A stretch of 64,000 bases of DNA, taken from assembly GCA_963402885.1 (NCBI GenBank), contig OY727101.1, forward strand, positions 21,800,417 to 21,864,416, given 5' to 3'. Positions within the stretch are counted from its first letter, which is position 1. The number at the start of each line of letters is the position of its first letter. This DNA comes from Antedon bifida (lineage: Eukaryota > Echinodermata > Crinoidea > Comatulida > Antedonidae). Position numbers and translations under genes: made by a program. Shown here one piece after another: positions 25,682 to 38,569 of this stretch. Under the pieces are notes generated by a model, which was not told the origin of the DNA, did not search any database, and worked only from the letters and a program-made list of their open reading frames with translations.

Positions 25682-27373
25682 TACGAGTTTCCAAATACCC
25701 ATTTTTGAGCGGTAGTAAACTATAAGCTACCACATGCCAACTGTTTCCAAATGATTCCGTTCTCTTGAATTTAACTACCTAAAGGAGCGGTGTGAAAACT
25801 ATGAAAAATAAACAGTGTGGTAAAAAAGGTTATCAGATGATTATTTAGGTAATATATCTTGAATTTTATGTTTTATACGTTTTTATTCACTTTTATTTTC
25901 GTGCTATGGCAAAAATTATCCACCGTATACCCACCATCTTTTTTTCACTTTCTAGGGAGTCACCAGAGTTTGTACTATTAACATATTAGTTAAGTATTTA
26001 AGAGGTAAATGAACTATTTAGGTGTTTGCATCATCACCACACTTTCCATCCATATCTCAATGTAGCTTTAATCATCAATTATTAAAGTCATCATTTTATA
26101 CAACAGACTGATGTTAAGGATATTCCTTATTGGGCCTGATGTTTCTCTTGCATCTCCTCAAAATACTGTATGAAATACCATTTTAGATATACAATTTCTG
26201 TCAAAAGTACTTCTCTTGGATGGTTAAATGTCATTATTATTATACTGCATGGATAGCTTTTCTAAATATGAAGCAGTGTTGGAGACTATGTTGTTTTTAT
26301 TGTTTTTTTTTATTTCTATTTATTTTTTCTAAATATTTTATTTCAATTCACACTCTAAAGTGGGGAGCCTGCCACTTACAGAAATCTTATTCTTTTTCCT
26401 TCTTTCTGTAACTAAACTAGAATTATTGTTACTTTTTATTGTTAACATAACAACTATAGACTATTGACAGTTTCATAACTTAAACTCTGAACTTTCACAT
26501 GTTTTAATTTTGGGAATCAAGTGTGGATTGTTTAGATGAGAGGATTGGCTGATCTAGGTTGTTGTTCCTACTTCCTTCCCATTGGATTTGTAAAGGAACT
26601 TGTTCAAACTTTGACTTGGAGGCTTTATAATTTTATAGACATCATTTATTTGAATTCACAAACAAGTGACTACTATTCAATTCGACCATCTGCAACCATA
26701 TTAGTTACCTCAATCCATTAACAGGCAAGTAAGAAAAAAACACAATTTGACCAATATTAAATATTAAGCCATGGATCTTTTGTTGGCCTCTATTGCTTGT
26801 TGTGATTGGTTAAATTACATGTGTTTCATTGCATTTTGTCCTATGGGAACCAATCTTTAGATCTTAGGGTACATTCAATTCTTTCCTGAAAGTCACTCTA
26901 CTTTTTAGCCATTTTTACTTTTATTTCACCCTAAACAATTCATACTTTTTGGATCAAAGAGCTGAGAGCAGCTACATAGCTTGTTTTATCAGCAGTCAGG
27001 GTGGCCAGCGATGAAAACAAAATTATGCTAGGTGGCAGCACAATATTATGCCAGACACAATTATAACCAAATGTCACCAAAACATTGTATCAGAAGGCGG
27101 GAAACAGGCTTTAGAATTGGTTTTTCAGAATTATGCTACTGTATAATAGCATAATTATGATTTTGCCACTATGTCAGCAGTGCATATGATGAATTATGAC
27201 AATAGAAAAAAAAGAAATGTTCTAATTGGAGATCCACTTTAACGAATCACACCTGTACTGGCTTCAAAGGTGTACATTTTTTTAAAATACTAAATCTTTC
27301 ATCAATGACTCAATTAAGGTGGTCAACTAAAAGCCTGGTTTGTTTTTGTGGTCAATACCATGATTATATTCCT

Positions 27374-27414
27374 GGGTCATTTAACCTCAAAGGTCATCAT
27401 GCTTCTTGAGGTCA
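27374..27414 (+). promoter_or_regulatory. Cluster of three AGGTCA-type half-sites
   Basis: GGGTCA (27374), AGGTCA (27390) and AGGTCA (27409) lie in the same orientation within 41 bp. Spacings of 10 and 13 are not canonical DR1-DR5, so binding as a dimer site is doubtful. Confidence 0.15.
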
Positions 27415-27470
27415 ATTTATAAACAATGGTATCCAGTCTTTGAAGGGAATGATGTGATGATTATGTTTTT

Positions 27471-27515
27471 ACTCTTTCATCTTCTTTATCTTACTAGATA
27501 AAGAAGAGAAAGAGT
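27471..27515. repeat. About 20-bp-stem hairpin
   Basis: ACTCTTTCATCTTCTTTATCT (21 nt, 27471-27491; ACTCTTTCAT then CTTCTTTATCT) pairs with 27496-27515, AGATAAAGAAGAGAAAGAGT, with one bulged A and a 4-nt loop. A small foldback or hairpin RNA is possible. No expression evidence can be seen from sequence. Confidence 0.75.
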
Positions 27516-29247
27516 AACACAGAATTGATTAGGTGTTTTTAACTGCCAGACTGCCATTTAATCAGTTACTGAAAATGTGTCCTGTTTCTAACTAATTGCA
27601 TGAAATTTCACACAGTTATAATAACCGGTTATTTTTTCGTGGCAGAAACAGGACCGATTGGATAATGACGTCATCACAAAACCAGCCACAAAATGACCAC
27701 CACATGAAACTAGTTTTTTTATTGTGACTCAAAATTAGGCTGCAGTGCAATTTTTGTTTATAAATAACCAAAAAAAAAACCATGTAACCTATGTTGAAAG
27801 ATATTCTCCATATATTCCCATAAAGGTATGATTAGTAAAGTCTCCCAACTTATTTTTATAAAGAAATATGTCAATAACTGGATTTGAACAAATATGTCAA
27901 CAGTCTTTATTCAATTACTATGAAAGTTATATGTTAGTAACTTAATTGGAAATATTTAGTCATAGCTGGTAATGACCTGAACAGTTTATATGAATGTAGC
28001 ATTGTATTCATATGGCCTGACAAAAACAGACATAGCCTAGACATCATCACTTCAAGATGTTGTCTCAAAGGAATAGCTGTGGAAATAGGTTTTCTGTCTA
28101 CTTTAATGATGTACTTACCCTTTGACATTATCCCCATTTGGAAACTTTAGGCAAAAACCAAAAGTTGAATTGCAGACGAAAGTTGTATATTGTACTGTGT
28201 TCTGTATATGAAATGAGGGTAGGTAAGTTTAACTACTTCTAGTATGCCATTTATGCATTCATTTTATGTATAGTATATTCATTAATGTTTTAAACCAAAC
28301 TATAGGTCAAGTTCATTGACCACTAGTAAACCATTTTCATCCAGGATTTTGAAATAGGGTTGGGAAGAGCAGGGTTTTAAAATGGTGGTGAAATGAAGTG
28401 CTATCTGCTAAGCTTTAATTTGATATCCTATTTTTTGCATTACAATTTTCGAAATGTAAGGTTGCTGATAGATAGTAACTTTTGTTTTCAATTTGTAAAA
28501 AGCTAAAACCTCTTTATAATTCTGACACTTTAATTATTACACCACACTTTAAGAATGAGTTTTTGTAATAAAAAAGGCTACACAACTGGCTATAATTTGT
28601 TTGAACAGCAACTTATCCTCTTAAATGATAGATTGATGCCAAATTTCACCAATCACAGTGGGGCCAGCTGAGATGGTTAAATATCCTAAACCCTATGAGT
28701 ATGAATACTAAATCTAGCATCAGCCACTACTATTACTTACTTTGGCCGGCAAGCATGTTTATTCGAAAAGGGCTCTATAGAAATGTGGTTCTTATTTTTA
28801 AAAGTGTATCTTTTCTTGTGAATACATTCAGCTTCTGGTATCAATTTCCGGCCAACTCAAAGCTCCCTATTATCAACATTTACTTACCTCAGGACCGTGG
28901 TGAGGCTTAGGTGGTGAAGTTGCACCCCTACAACCGAAATCCTGAATCAGATTATCTTTTTAACCTCTCTGCCAAATTTGAACCCCTGTCTAAAAATTGT
29001 GGCTACAGGCCAGTTCTGTTGCTATAACTGAATGCATGCATTTTAGTTTTTACCAACCATTTTATACCCATCAACCATTTTATAGATTAATTCTATAAAT
29101 TAATATAGACATACATGTTACTCTTTATTTTCAGAATACAATACATTTCTAAGTTAGCTGTTGACCCATCAACACCTTTCTTTTATCACCAAGTTCATTT
29201 GCAAACATGCAAAAACTATTAACCTGAGGGTTTAGGATGTCCCATGA

Positions 29248-29274
29248 TGACCTGAAATTGACTTCTCCTGACCT
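29248..29274 (-). promoter_or_regulatory. DR4/DR5 array of nuclear-receptor half-sites
   Basis: TGACCT-GAAAT-TGACTT-CTCC-TGACCT. On the minus strand this is AGGTCA, 4-nt gap, AAGTCA, 5-nt gap, AGGTCA: three hexamers spaced as DR4 and DR5, with two of three perfect. NR1/RXR heterodimers (LXR, VDR, TR, RAR types) bind such spacings. It lies 1.8 kb upstream of the candidate first exon at 31030. Function is inference. Confidence 0.25.
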
Positions 29275-29789
29275 GTAACCTTTAGAATATAGTCAGTTTA
29301 TTTCCTTGAAGATGAACAAGTTGTATTTATAAAAGAACACAACAATTACCTATGGCATTGAATTATTTTTTATATCATCAATCAATTATTATTATTATTC
29401 ATTATTTATATTTAAAGTGCCTTTACAAAGAAAGATCAAAGTGCTGTACAGGCAATAACAGAAACGAAGTAATACATAAAATAAATGTTTAAAGAGCACT
29501 ATTTGAAATAAGTAAGTTTTAAGATAATGATAATACTGTAATAATAACTTAATATTTAGAAGTGAAAAGTACTGTACTAATTGTATCATGCCCGCTCATA
29601 CAACAACAAGATACAAAGGTTCACAAACAAATTTGTTTTAATGTACGAATATCCGTCTGTGTGTTGGGTACGTTTTACTATTTTCGCGGTTCACGTATAT
29701 TTTTTATGCTACAATTTATACTTTGGATTTTTGAAGTTATATCATGGACTAAAATTGTATTCATTAGTGACTAGTGCCCCTTGGCCCCC

Positions 29790-29862
29790 GACCAGGCTCC
29801 TTGGCAGCCCCTGACTCAGCTCATAGTATTTAGGTTTTACAAATCCTGCACACGCCCCTGGT
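29790..29862. mobile_element. hAT-like right-end remnant
   Basis: CCCCCGACCAGGCTCCTTGG (29785-29804) and later AAATCCTGCACACGCCCCTG (29840-29859) resemble the right end of the hAT-like elements (AAATCCGCCCCTG). No left end recognised. Confidence 0.3.
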
Positions 29863-31029
29863 ACAGTATTGGAATAATTTTTAGAATCTGATCATAATGG
29901 AATCTGATCATAATGATCAAACTCATTCACAGACACTGATTGGTTTTTCTTTATATTTGCAAACATTGTAGTTCAGCACAATTGTGATTGATAGTAAACT
30001 TTACTAAAAACATCAATCTGCTGGGTTGTAAGTGGTGGGGTAGGTCATGAACAAGTTATTAATTGATAAGTGTATTATTATTAAATTCTTCCAAGCTTAG
30101 GTAAACCTTCAGCAACAGTCATCATGATCACAAGGATCAACCTTTTGAAATGCTATGCTTCTCTGTATTTCAGGCTATGATATAACTTCTGCCTCTTTAC
30201 ATTCTGTTGTTACTATCTTCAGTATACTATTTATAAATTTTATATTCATAAAAAAATGTATTTGATTGTTTTTTAGTTTCTGTTATTTCTTGGTGTTGAT
30301 ATTTTGTTTGAACTTCATGGTAGTCACTGATATATTAGTTAATAAGTTAATTATTTCAAATTATTAAAAACTAAGTAATAATTATTATAGAAAAAGCAAA
30401 GCAGACAGTATTTTACCATAAAATAACTATTTGATGGCTTTCTTTAAATTGTTGACAAATTTGTAATGATAGATATTAATAGTTTAGAAGTACATAGTAT
30501 AAAATGTACAGGTAATAATTATATCAATCAATGCAATAAATAGGTCGTGTTAAAAGTGTTCTGAAAGTACACATTTTGATAATTGTTCAAATTTGTGTTT
30601 CTCGTCTTTGAATATAATGTTTAAGAGTCAATGCCTGATGAGCCAGGGAGTCTATACTCATGCCAAACCTTCGTTGCATAAAATATGCTGCTTAAAATCT
30701 CTAGCAACTTAGGGAGTGAGCTAATTTGACCTTGACTGAATTGCCTGCCTAGCTACAATATTGCACATCTTGTTGGCTATCACCATATCACAGTCTGGCT
30801 TCTTGCAATGATGTACTCTATGCCTCATGCTAAATAAGCCGTAAGCAGCACATTGTAGCTCTCTCAAATTCTTCATTAATGAAACTCTACAAATTCAAAA
30901 ATAAGTTTTGTTCTAGTATATGTTGCTGATATGTATACATCTATTGACTGGTGTTAGTTCTGCTAGATTGTAGTAGAAGTGTGCTAATTGATTTTTTAAG
31001 TAAAAAGCTGGCAAGTCAAAAGTGATTAT

Positions 31030-31094
31030 ATGTACAACAACTCAATGGAGGTGTTTTGGAAAAAGATTGTGGAGAATGAGGATCTGTTTCAGGG
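31030..31094 (+). CDS. Candidate alternative first coding exon of the nuclear receptor
   Basis: ATG at 31030 opens MYNNSMEVFWKKIVENEDLF, then Gln and GG|GTGAGT, a near-consensus donor at 31095. The exon leaves two bases (GG), and the receptor's DNA-binding-domain exon begins with one completing base (G at 46150) followed by TTT GAA AAA ATG. Splicing would give a continuous frame (…FQG-FEKMSVDY…). The amphipathic acidic/aromatic composition fits a short activation-type N-terminus. The intron would be 15 kb. The phase match has a one-in-three chance of occurring at random, so support is moderate. The alternative is a chance ORF. Confidence 0.45.
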
Positions 31095-32804
31095 GTGAGT
31101 TTTTAACAAAACACATTTCAACATCATGATTCTCATTATTTTAATTCCATTGTCATTGTTTCATTTCTATTCATTTGTCATTGTGATTAGGCTAGGTTAG
31201 TCTTTTCTGATGTTGAGCATTTTATTTTTCATTGAGTATTTAATGGGTTATTTCAAAGTTCAATGACAATGAACAATGTTGTGACATTATTTATTGGTGT
31301 TTTTTAACATTTAATATAAAAAGTGCAAGATTTAAAGTTTAAATATGCCAAATTATTGCATTGATTTAAATGTTATGATTGTTATGGTATCTGCTACTTG
31401 TACTTCTGGTATATAAACAATTACAGTATGACTATGTATGTGATTTCACTGTATAGGCATTTATCAATTGTTTTAGTATTAAAATATTATTTACGTTAGT
31501 ATGTGATCAGAAACTTTGTTCGTGTGAGCAAAAAGAAGAATGAAGAATTTTAAAAAACACAACTCTGAATCAATTCTAGTCATACCAATCTGTTATATAT
31601 TAAATTGTCTCCAGTTTTATATACAGTAGTCCCCAGGTCACGAAAGATGATCTCTTACCCACAGTCTATGGAATCTTAAGCTAAGGGCAAAAACAAGTAC
31701 ATTCACCTCAAATGAATTATTATATTATAATATATTACAAAGAAAACATAAATAATATCAGTTTTGTCAGACTAGAAGCGTGGTATGGGAATTTTAATTT
31801 TTCATGTCGGTTGAACACTAAAATATATAATTTTGGAGATGTAATTTACTTTTTAGAATTATTCATGAGACTGCTATCCATAATTGACGGATTGCAGCAT
31901 ATATATTTATTTGTATTAAAACGACTCACAAAATCTAAATGAATATTTCTATAAATGATAATAATGTAAATGTATGAATTACTCTATTGTAAAATCAACA
32001 ATTTCAATATATTTAACCTTTTGTACAACCTATGTATTTTAAGTTGTTCAGTTTTAAAATTTCTAATTTTGATAATGAAATATGCGATTCGACTGAACTT
32101 ATTGGTAAACTACTACAGGCCCGTAAGGGCCGTTTTATGGTTCAGGCAAAAATAAAAACCTTATTTCGTCCACAAAACAAAGTGGAACTTATTATCTATA
32201 GCAACATGCGTTGTTAACTATAGTAATCTATTTTGTTGCATGTGGTTTATTCAATATGAAATGTCGAATGATAACAGATTTTTTCGTAAGTACAGTATTT
32301 AAATGATTTGACGGCGCTTAATGCTTGTTTTCATAGACGTTCACATTGAACGCAACTCGACGCAAATCAAAAGCAATTGCTCAACTAGTAGTCCAATACT
32401 CATTGCTAACCAGGTTCCTACGGCCCTGTACTACTAGTACTCATTGTTGATGGAATAAGGTATAACAACTTGTCTTATTCTCACTAATGTTATCTTTGAA
32501 ATCTTTTAAAATCCATAACATGCAGCATTCATAAACATGTTGTCTCCAGGCAGATTCACAGGACGTTTTTCTCAAATGCTGTTTGTTGTTTTGTTATTTT
32601 AAGGTCTTTCAGCCAGTCAAGAACTGTCTTCTCTGGGTATATAAATACTGCTTTTATAAATAAAAACACAAACTATCAGAATATATGCTCCAAAAATGTT
32701 AGGAATATAGGAAAATGGCCTACTTTATTCAAAAACGAGGTCAACATCTGTTGTCTTATAATATCAACTATTATATGCTACTTTTGTATCTATAAAGATT
32801 TAAA

Positions 32805-33025
32805 GCCACATCCCCTACGTTTTTTCGATCTAATTTGAGGTCATAAACTGCATTTTATGAAAATTTAAATACTGTATGGGCTTATTGCGATAATATTTTT
32901 TGCCTTTAAATTGTAAAAATGTGAAATATAAGTCAACTTTAATAATTTAAGCATCCCGTTATAAATAAACGTGGATTGATACTTTATTTTGCTTCTGTGA
33001 TGCACCCACTTTTGATCGATCGCAA
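32805..33025. repeat. Dispersed repeat, second copy of the 8450 family
   Basis: It shares ordered blocks with 8450-8665: ATCTAATTTGAGGTCATAAA, CTGCATTTTATG, AAAATGTGAAATATAAGT, GGATTGATAC and CCCACTTTTGATCGATCG. The overlapping minus-strand ORF (32865-33134) is not considered a gene. Confidence 0.5.
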
Positions 33026-35586
33026 AAGCAAAAAAAGTAGAGAAGTTTTTAGTGAATCCGAATATAATCCCACCAATTTGTATCCAGTCCCTGTTATAAA
33101 TTAGAAACAAAAGCAGTAATAATAATGTATTCATTCTGTTTGCTGAAAAAGTCGGTGTTTTTTTTAATGGTTTGTGTTTTCACTTTTGTTTACTGCCTGT
33201 ATAACTATCAGATCAAAATGATCTCCATAAATAAAATATATTCCTGTAACGGTATGAATGATATAGTATTCAAATTCACCATATTTTTTGTTGATGTAAA
33301 GAGTCGTCGCCTTGCTGCCTACTCTACTTTGAAGAGTTTTGGCTTGTTGTAATAATTTAGCCTAGCTCATAAATTATACGGCGACACCATATAAAAATCC
33401 ATGCATGTTTATTATACAGTTACCATACTACAGACTTCAGTGCAGTTTTACAAAATGCAATTTTGTTTACAATTATTTGTTTCTATTTTGATTTGGTGTA
33501 GAAGAAAATTAAAAAGCTATTTGAAAAAGAAATTTGAAATTGACATTTTGTCATAAAACATTTTGTTTTAAAGTTATTTTTCGTTTATAAAAACATATGT
33601 GATGTTAATTTATTATTCTATTGTCTACAGCTATATTTTTTCATACCAAGTTGACCATAAAATGAAACTGATTAAGAGCCTGTTCACATATGTGTAGGCT
33701 ATTGCATTAGTTGGTATAAATTTAGATATAAATTTCAAATAATTTGTATACAGTATGGTATTATAGATAAGCAATAAATATAGTTAATAATTGTTTTTAT
33801 CTCTCAGAAATTACTTAATGAAAAAAACTAATAAACTGTAAAGGATATGCCTGTAGTTAAACACTACATTCAATTAATAATGTAGAAATTGTAGCTTTTA
33901 TGTTGAGATTCAACTGAAGAGTAGTCTAAAGTATTTACGACGAAATGACAGTGAAATGTTTGGCCGTGAGGACAAACAGTTGAGTCAGGTTAACGGTAGG
34001 GGATCGGTATAATTGAGGTACGTAGTTGATGGCATTACGTGCCTATCTGTGGAAAGCAGTGTGCCCTAAGGTAGGAAGGGAGAGATAGGAGTTTCCAGCA
34101 GCTTTGCAAACACACAACTCAAGCTAATGTGTAAAACGATGTCTGTGAGATAAATTCCACGCTAAAATGTTATCTGCGATTTCCATACTCTAGGGAATGT
34201 TGAGACAATCTTAAAGATCTATTATCATTCTATTTTAGACTAGATATAAAAACATTTGTTTGTATATTGCTATTATATTATGTTTTACTGTTAATTAAAT
34301 ATTTAATTTAGTTAGTATATATTTATCACTTACATAAATAGCATATTATAATATTATAGTATAATTATTTTTTTTAAATCAAACAATAAAACTGTATTTA
34401 TATTCATATACAGTAACTAAATGTGTTATATGTTGATGTTAGTCAAATAAATAATTGATAAACATATGAGATTAGCCTTCATGGTAATTACAACTTTCCA
34501 ATTAATCATTAATCATTTATTTTGTCTTTTGTTTTGGTTTTTTTTCCTTTTAGTTTCGTTTTTTTTTCCCCTGATGTATTTAATCACTATAGTATAAAAT
34601 TGCTATTAAAAAATATATGCATTAAACAAAGTTAGGGTGAAAATGTATTACTGCTTCTATATTAGTATTACAGCTTGTTAGTCATACAGCACACCAAGAA
34701 TGGTTTTTATACTGATTAGGAAGATATTGTTTGAAGATTGCCGACTATTGTGATTAAAGATGATATTAACAGACAGACACTTTACAGATAAACTGGCACA
34801 ATGCCACCCAATACCTTACCTTCTGCGCCTTCCAAATCCAGTCAACTCTGTTCGTGCAATCAATATTTCTTTATTATAGAATGGGAAAAAAATATTTTAA
34901 TTTTGTTGCTGATAATTGGTAAACTATTTAATATAATGTTAATAATGTATAATATGGAATGAGAGATTATTGTGTGGATCTGTGCTATTAGAAATTTAGC
35001 AAAAGAAGCTAGATAAATGAGACCATGTGTTTTGTGTGTGAAATTGTCTTCAGGCTGTATATCATTAACTAAGGTAGTTGTTTGTTGCTTAATAATCCAT
35101 TGAAGCTATTCCATATTTTGAAATAGCTCAGTTCTTTGTGTATATTCACAAATGATTTAATTAATAATAGTGTGAACATTAGTTTATAGAGTAATTAGTG
35201 GTTTTTATAAAACTATAACCTATTCATACTGATCTATGCTGCAACAGCAATATGTGAATTAATACACTGAAAGATGGAGACCATATCAATTTGATATCTG
35301 TTGCATTTGTGTACAATCAAGGAATACAGTAGTGTACCATGTTAAAGAGTCGCTATTCAACCAAATTTGAACAATATCATAATCATAAAACATTCATGTG
35401 GCGTGGAATTATAAAGAATATTTTTCTAGGCCGTCCACCGATCAATTTTAAGTTTAAGTTGGAAATCAATTATTTAAACATTTTATTTGTTTGTTGATGA
35501 CGTCATCAATGTCACAACCCATTTGTAAAATTGTTAATTCGTAAACTTGAACGTTCGTAAAATACATGTTTTACTATACTCAAATT

Positions 35587-35760
35587 TATATATATATATA
35601 TATATACAAACACTTGCACTGATGAAGGGCTAGTGTTGCCCGAAAGCTCTACCAACTTTTATGGCTGTTTTACTTAACGTTTTGATTTAGCTTATTCGCG
35701 CTTTTTTTTTTGTATCTCCATTGAGATCCAGCCACTGATACCCACAGCATTGTCATTTTT
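35587..35760 (+). mobile_element. (TA)n tract and Penelope-like terminal remnant
   Basis: A run of TA (35587-35606) is followed by CACTGATGAAGGGCTAGTGT (from 35617), then TGCCCGAAAGCTCTACC. CTGATGA, a GGGC/GCCC stem and GAAA are the ordered core blocks of hammerhead-type motifs found in Penelope-like element termini. An extra A lies between CTGATGA and the stem, and helix I cannot be paired, so it is unlikely to be active. Assignment is tentative. Confidence 0.35.
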
Positions 35761-37308
35761 TCAGTAATTTGCCTTTGGATTTATATGTATATACATATTC
35801 TAATTGATAGAAAAGATTTATTTTCGTATAACATGAGTTCATTAGAGCGTGAACCATATTCCTTCTGTGTCTGCGCCAAATAAGGCATGATCAAATCATT
35901 CAAATGCAGCACTCCCATTTTGGGCGCTGCATAGAATAATTATAGATGGCACGTGTACACTACAGGTTGATTTTTTAAAGCCGATCCGTCAGCAGCCTTT
36001 TATGGTGTAAAATACTCTCATTTAACAAGAATCAACGTGCACATGCACAAATTTGCGAAAAAAATGCCTTGCACATTGTCACTATTATGATTATACTTCA
36101 CATTTTTGAAAGTGGTAAAACAATGCAGTCGCATAAATTGTCTGCCTTGCACCTTGGATTACCTTTTTCTGAAGAATTTTATACTAAAATGTTCTGTCGT
36201 TCCAACCCTACCAAATTTTCATCCAATCTCCCGAAAATTAACAAATCACCCAAAATTTAAGTTAAAAACATTTTTCAAACCCATGTTTGTCTGAATTCCA
36301 TTTTATGAGGTTATTTTTGTATTTAAATAATTAATCTGATTAGTTTCTATAATGCGTGATGCACCTCTGGTAAACATTGAAATTGTGATTGTACCAGGTT
36401 TTTTGCAAGTTTGAAATGTGTAAAATCAGTTAAAACGAACGTGTGCATGTTCATAGTTGTTTATTGCTGTTCACCTTTACTCACCAGCTTGGCTTTGATA
36501 ATCTGCTTTGCTTGCAGAGCAATTTTTGTACATTTACTTTCTGTAATTAAGGAGTTAGAAAGGACATCCACCTCTTTAGCCAAGTGCCATGAATATCAAA
36601 GGAAAATATCTAGTGAGACAATTGTTTTACTGACTACTCTGAAAGATTGATTATTTTTTCTGCAGTCAAGTTCATCTGACCTAGGCCTTAAAGCTCTTAA
36701 GAGCTCCCATTGGAGAGCCCTGTGGAATACAAATATGCAGAACTTGTGAGAGGGCCTAGGAATTTTGTTTGTTATCTGGGTCATATGATATAACAAAGAT
36801 TTAAAGAAAAAGTAGGAACAGCTTTGACTAAACATTAAAATGTAACCTTTCCCACTGACAAAGGTGTGACTAATAATAAATATTCTTTGTTTATTTGGTT
36901 GTTTGAAAGTAGGTTATCCATTAAAAGTGTTGGAAGGTGCTGGAGCATGATATTACTGGTAGTTGGACCACATGGGTTGTTCACTTTTATTATTTGTTAT
37001 ACAGTACATGTCAACATTTTGTTTCACTATACAGTAGTAGTATTCCTGTAATTTCCAATTCCAGTATAATTTTTGGTTTGTATAGCATCTTTGCAGCTTT
37101 TTAAATTAATTAAAATAATCAATTTAATAGTGCTAACAAAAATTAGTTTTTCACACAACACATGATTTTCTGATTTGTCATTATTTTAATCGCCCCTAAA
37201 CATGTGCTTTGATGACTGTGGTTTAGTTCCATCAGCAACCATATACTGTCTTCTGTAATCATTTGGCCAATAGTTTGATACACCAGCAAAGTACTAGTAT
37301 ACACTTAA

Positions 37309-37912
37309 CACATTGACTGCCAAGGCATTTTCCGTAATTTCTGTCCCAGTGCCAAGTCCCGTTTACATATTAAATTACAGTTTGAAAGTGTAACATCTGG
37401 TCACAGACTATCATGATGTCATTCAAAATACGATGGCGGGAAAAACCGTTGAGACGTATAAATACGTCACTGGCAATGGTCCAACAATTTTATTGACTTT
37501 GCCAGGAACGTAAATATACGTCGGGGATTTTCCGCGCTAAAATCGGTCAAACTGTTCATATACGTCATTGTCCACGCTCATACGTCATTGTCCACGTGCA
37601 TTATTATTTTTATTTACTATTAGCGCAATTTATGACATGTTTGAGATGATTATATTGAGTGTGAGGGCGCCATCGTATCAACCATATTCAATGCATGAGG
37701 GAATAAACACAAACAAACATATGACATTTATTTTTAGATTATCGTTTACGTACATCATTCATAAACTGCCAAGCGATAATTCCTGTTCCAATCACCACTG
37801 CCAGCGATTCTACATACAATACAAAAGAGCTACGATTTTGACGTAGTATTACGTCTTGGCAAGTAGCGACACGCAATTTTTGACGTATAAATACGCCGTG
37901 GCAGTGAACGTG
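37309..37912. mobile_element. piggyBac-type non-autonomous element, TTAA-flanked
   Basis: The 604-bp element is bounded by TTAA on both sides (37305-37308 and 37913-37916). The left end is CACATTGACTGCCAAGGC and the right end, reverse complemented, is CACGTTCACTGCCACGGC, matching in 15 of 18 positions. The TTAA duplication and a terminus containing ACTGCC are hallmarks of the piggyBac superfamily. Internal sequence is rich in ACGT: GACGTATAAATACG appears at about 37453 and 37882, and CATACGTCATTGTCCACG is tandemly repeated near 37557-37600. The 92-codon ORF inside has no transposase character, so the element depends on a transposase elsewhere. Confidence 0.85.
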
Positions 37913-38569
37913 TTAATGTTGTGCTATGAAGGAAGCTTCCTAATTTTATATTAATCATGTTATTTATAATTGTGATGTTAATAATACATTCCTTCTTGAT
38001 GATTTCTGCTTCTGTGACAAAAAGAGACCTTTGTGGCAAATTGGTTTTCTAAGCTACAGAAATCTTTTTTAAAGCGTGGGCACCTAAAAAAATATAGTAT
38101 AGTAACGGCAGCATTCGGAAATATTTTTTAGGGAGGCTGAACGATTCGTTTAGAGGATTTTTAGGTGATTGGTTATCGGGGTGAGGAAGCTCAATAATTG
38201 ACTTTTAATTTAAGAAATATATTGATTTAGCAAAATATTACTAGGCCTATTGATAGTAAGGTGTCCTGAAGCGAGTTACAACTAGGCCTACAACAGAAAA
38301 AAATTACTGCTTCATTCATATCTACTATGCGTAATCTTTCTGTAGATATGTCATTTTTGATGGCACATATTAATACTGTAGCTATTTACTTACCCGATAA
38401 AACTGTAATTTGAAGAATAAAATATTCTCCCGGACGGAAGCCCATTGTCAGGAAGTCAATGGGTTTGTGGTTTAATTTAACTGTTTATTTTGGTTTTTTT
38501 TATAAACTAAATCATTAATTTCTTCTGACGAAAACAACACTTAACTCGTATCCATTTTTTTAAAACAGT

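Larger units (their letters stand above)
31101..37300. other. Stretch without a supported gene
   Basis: Apart from the repeat at 32805-33025 and the element remnant near 35600, no exon with coding character and good splice sites was recognised. A weak candidate ORF near 33956 (MFGREDKQLSQ) precedes a GT but has the wrong phase for the receptor. Confidence 0.4.

Noticed and set aside
33956..34012. Small ORF MFGREDKQLSQ before a GT
   Set aside because: The donor phases available (0 or 1) do not fit the receptor's phase-2 acceptor, and the GTTAAC donor is weak.
37568..37846. 92-codon ORF inside the piggyBac-type element
   Set aside because: No transposase motif (no DDD-type context or Cys-rich end) and too short. 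It is spurious.
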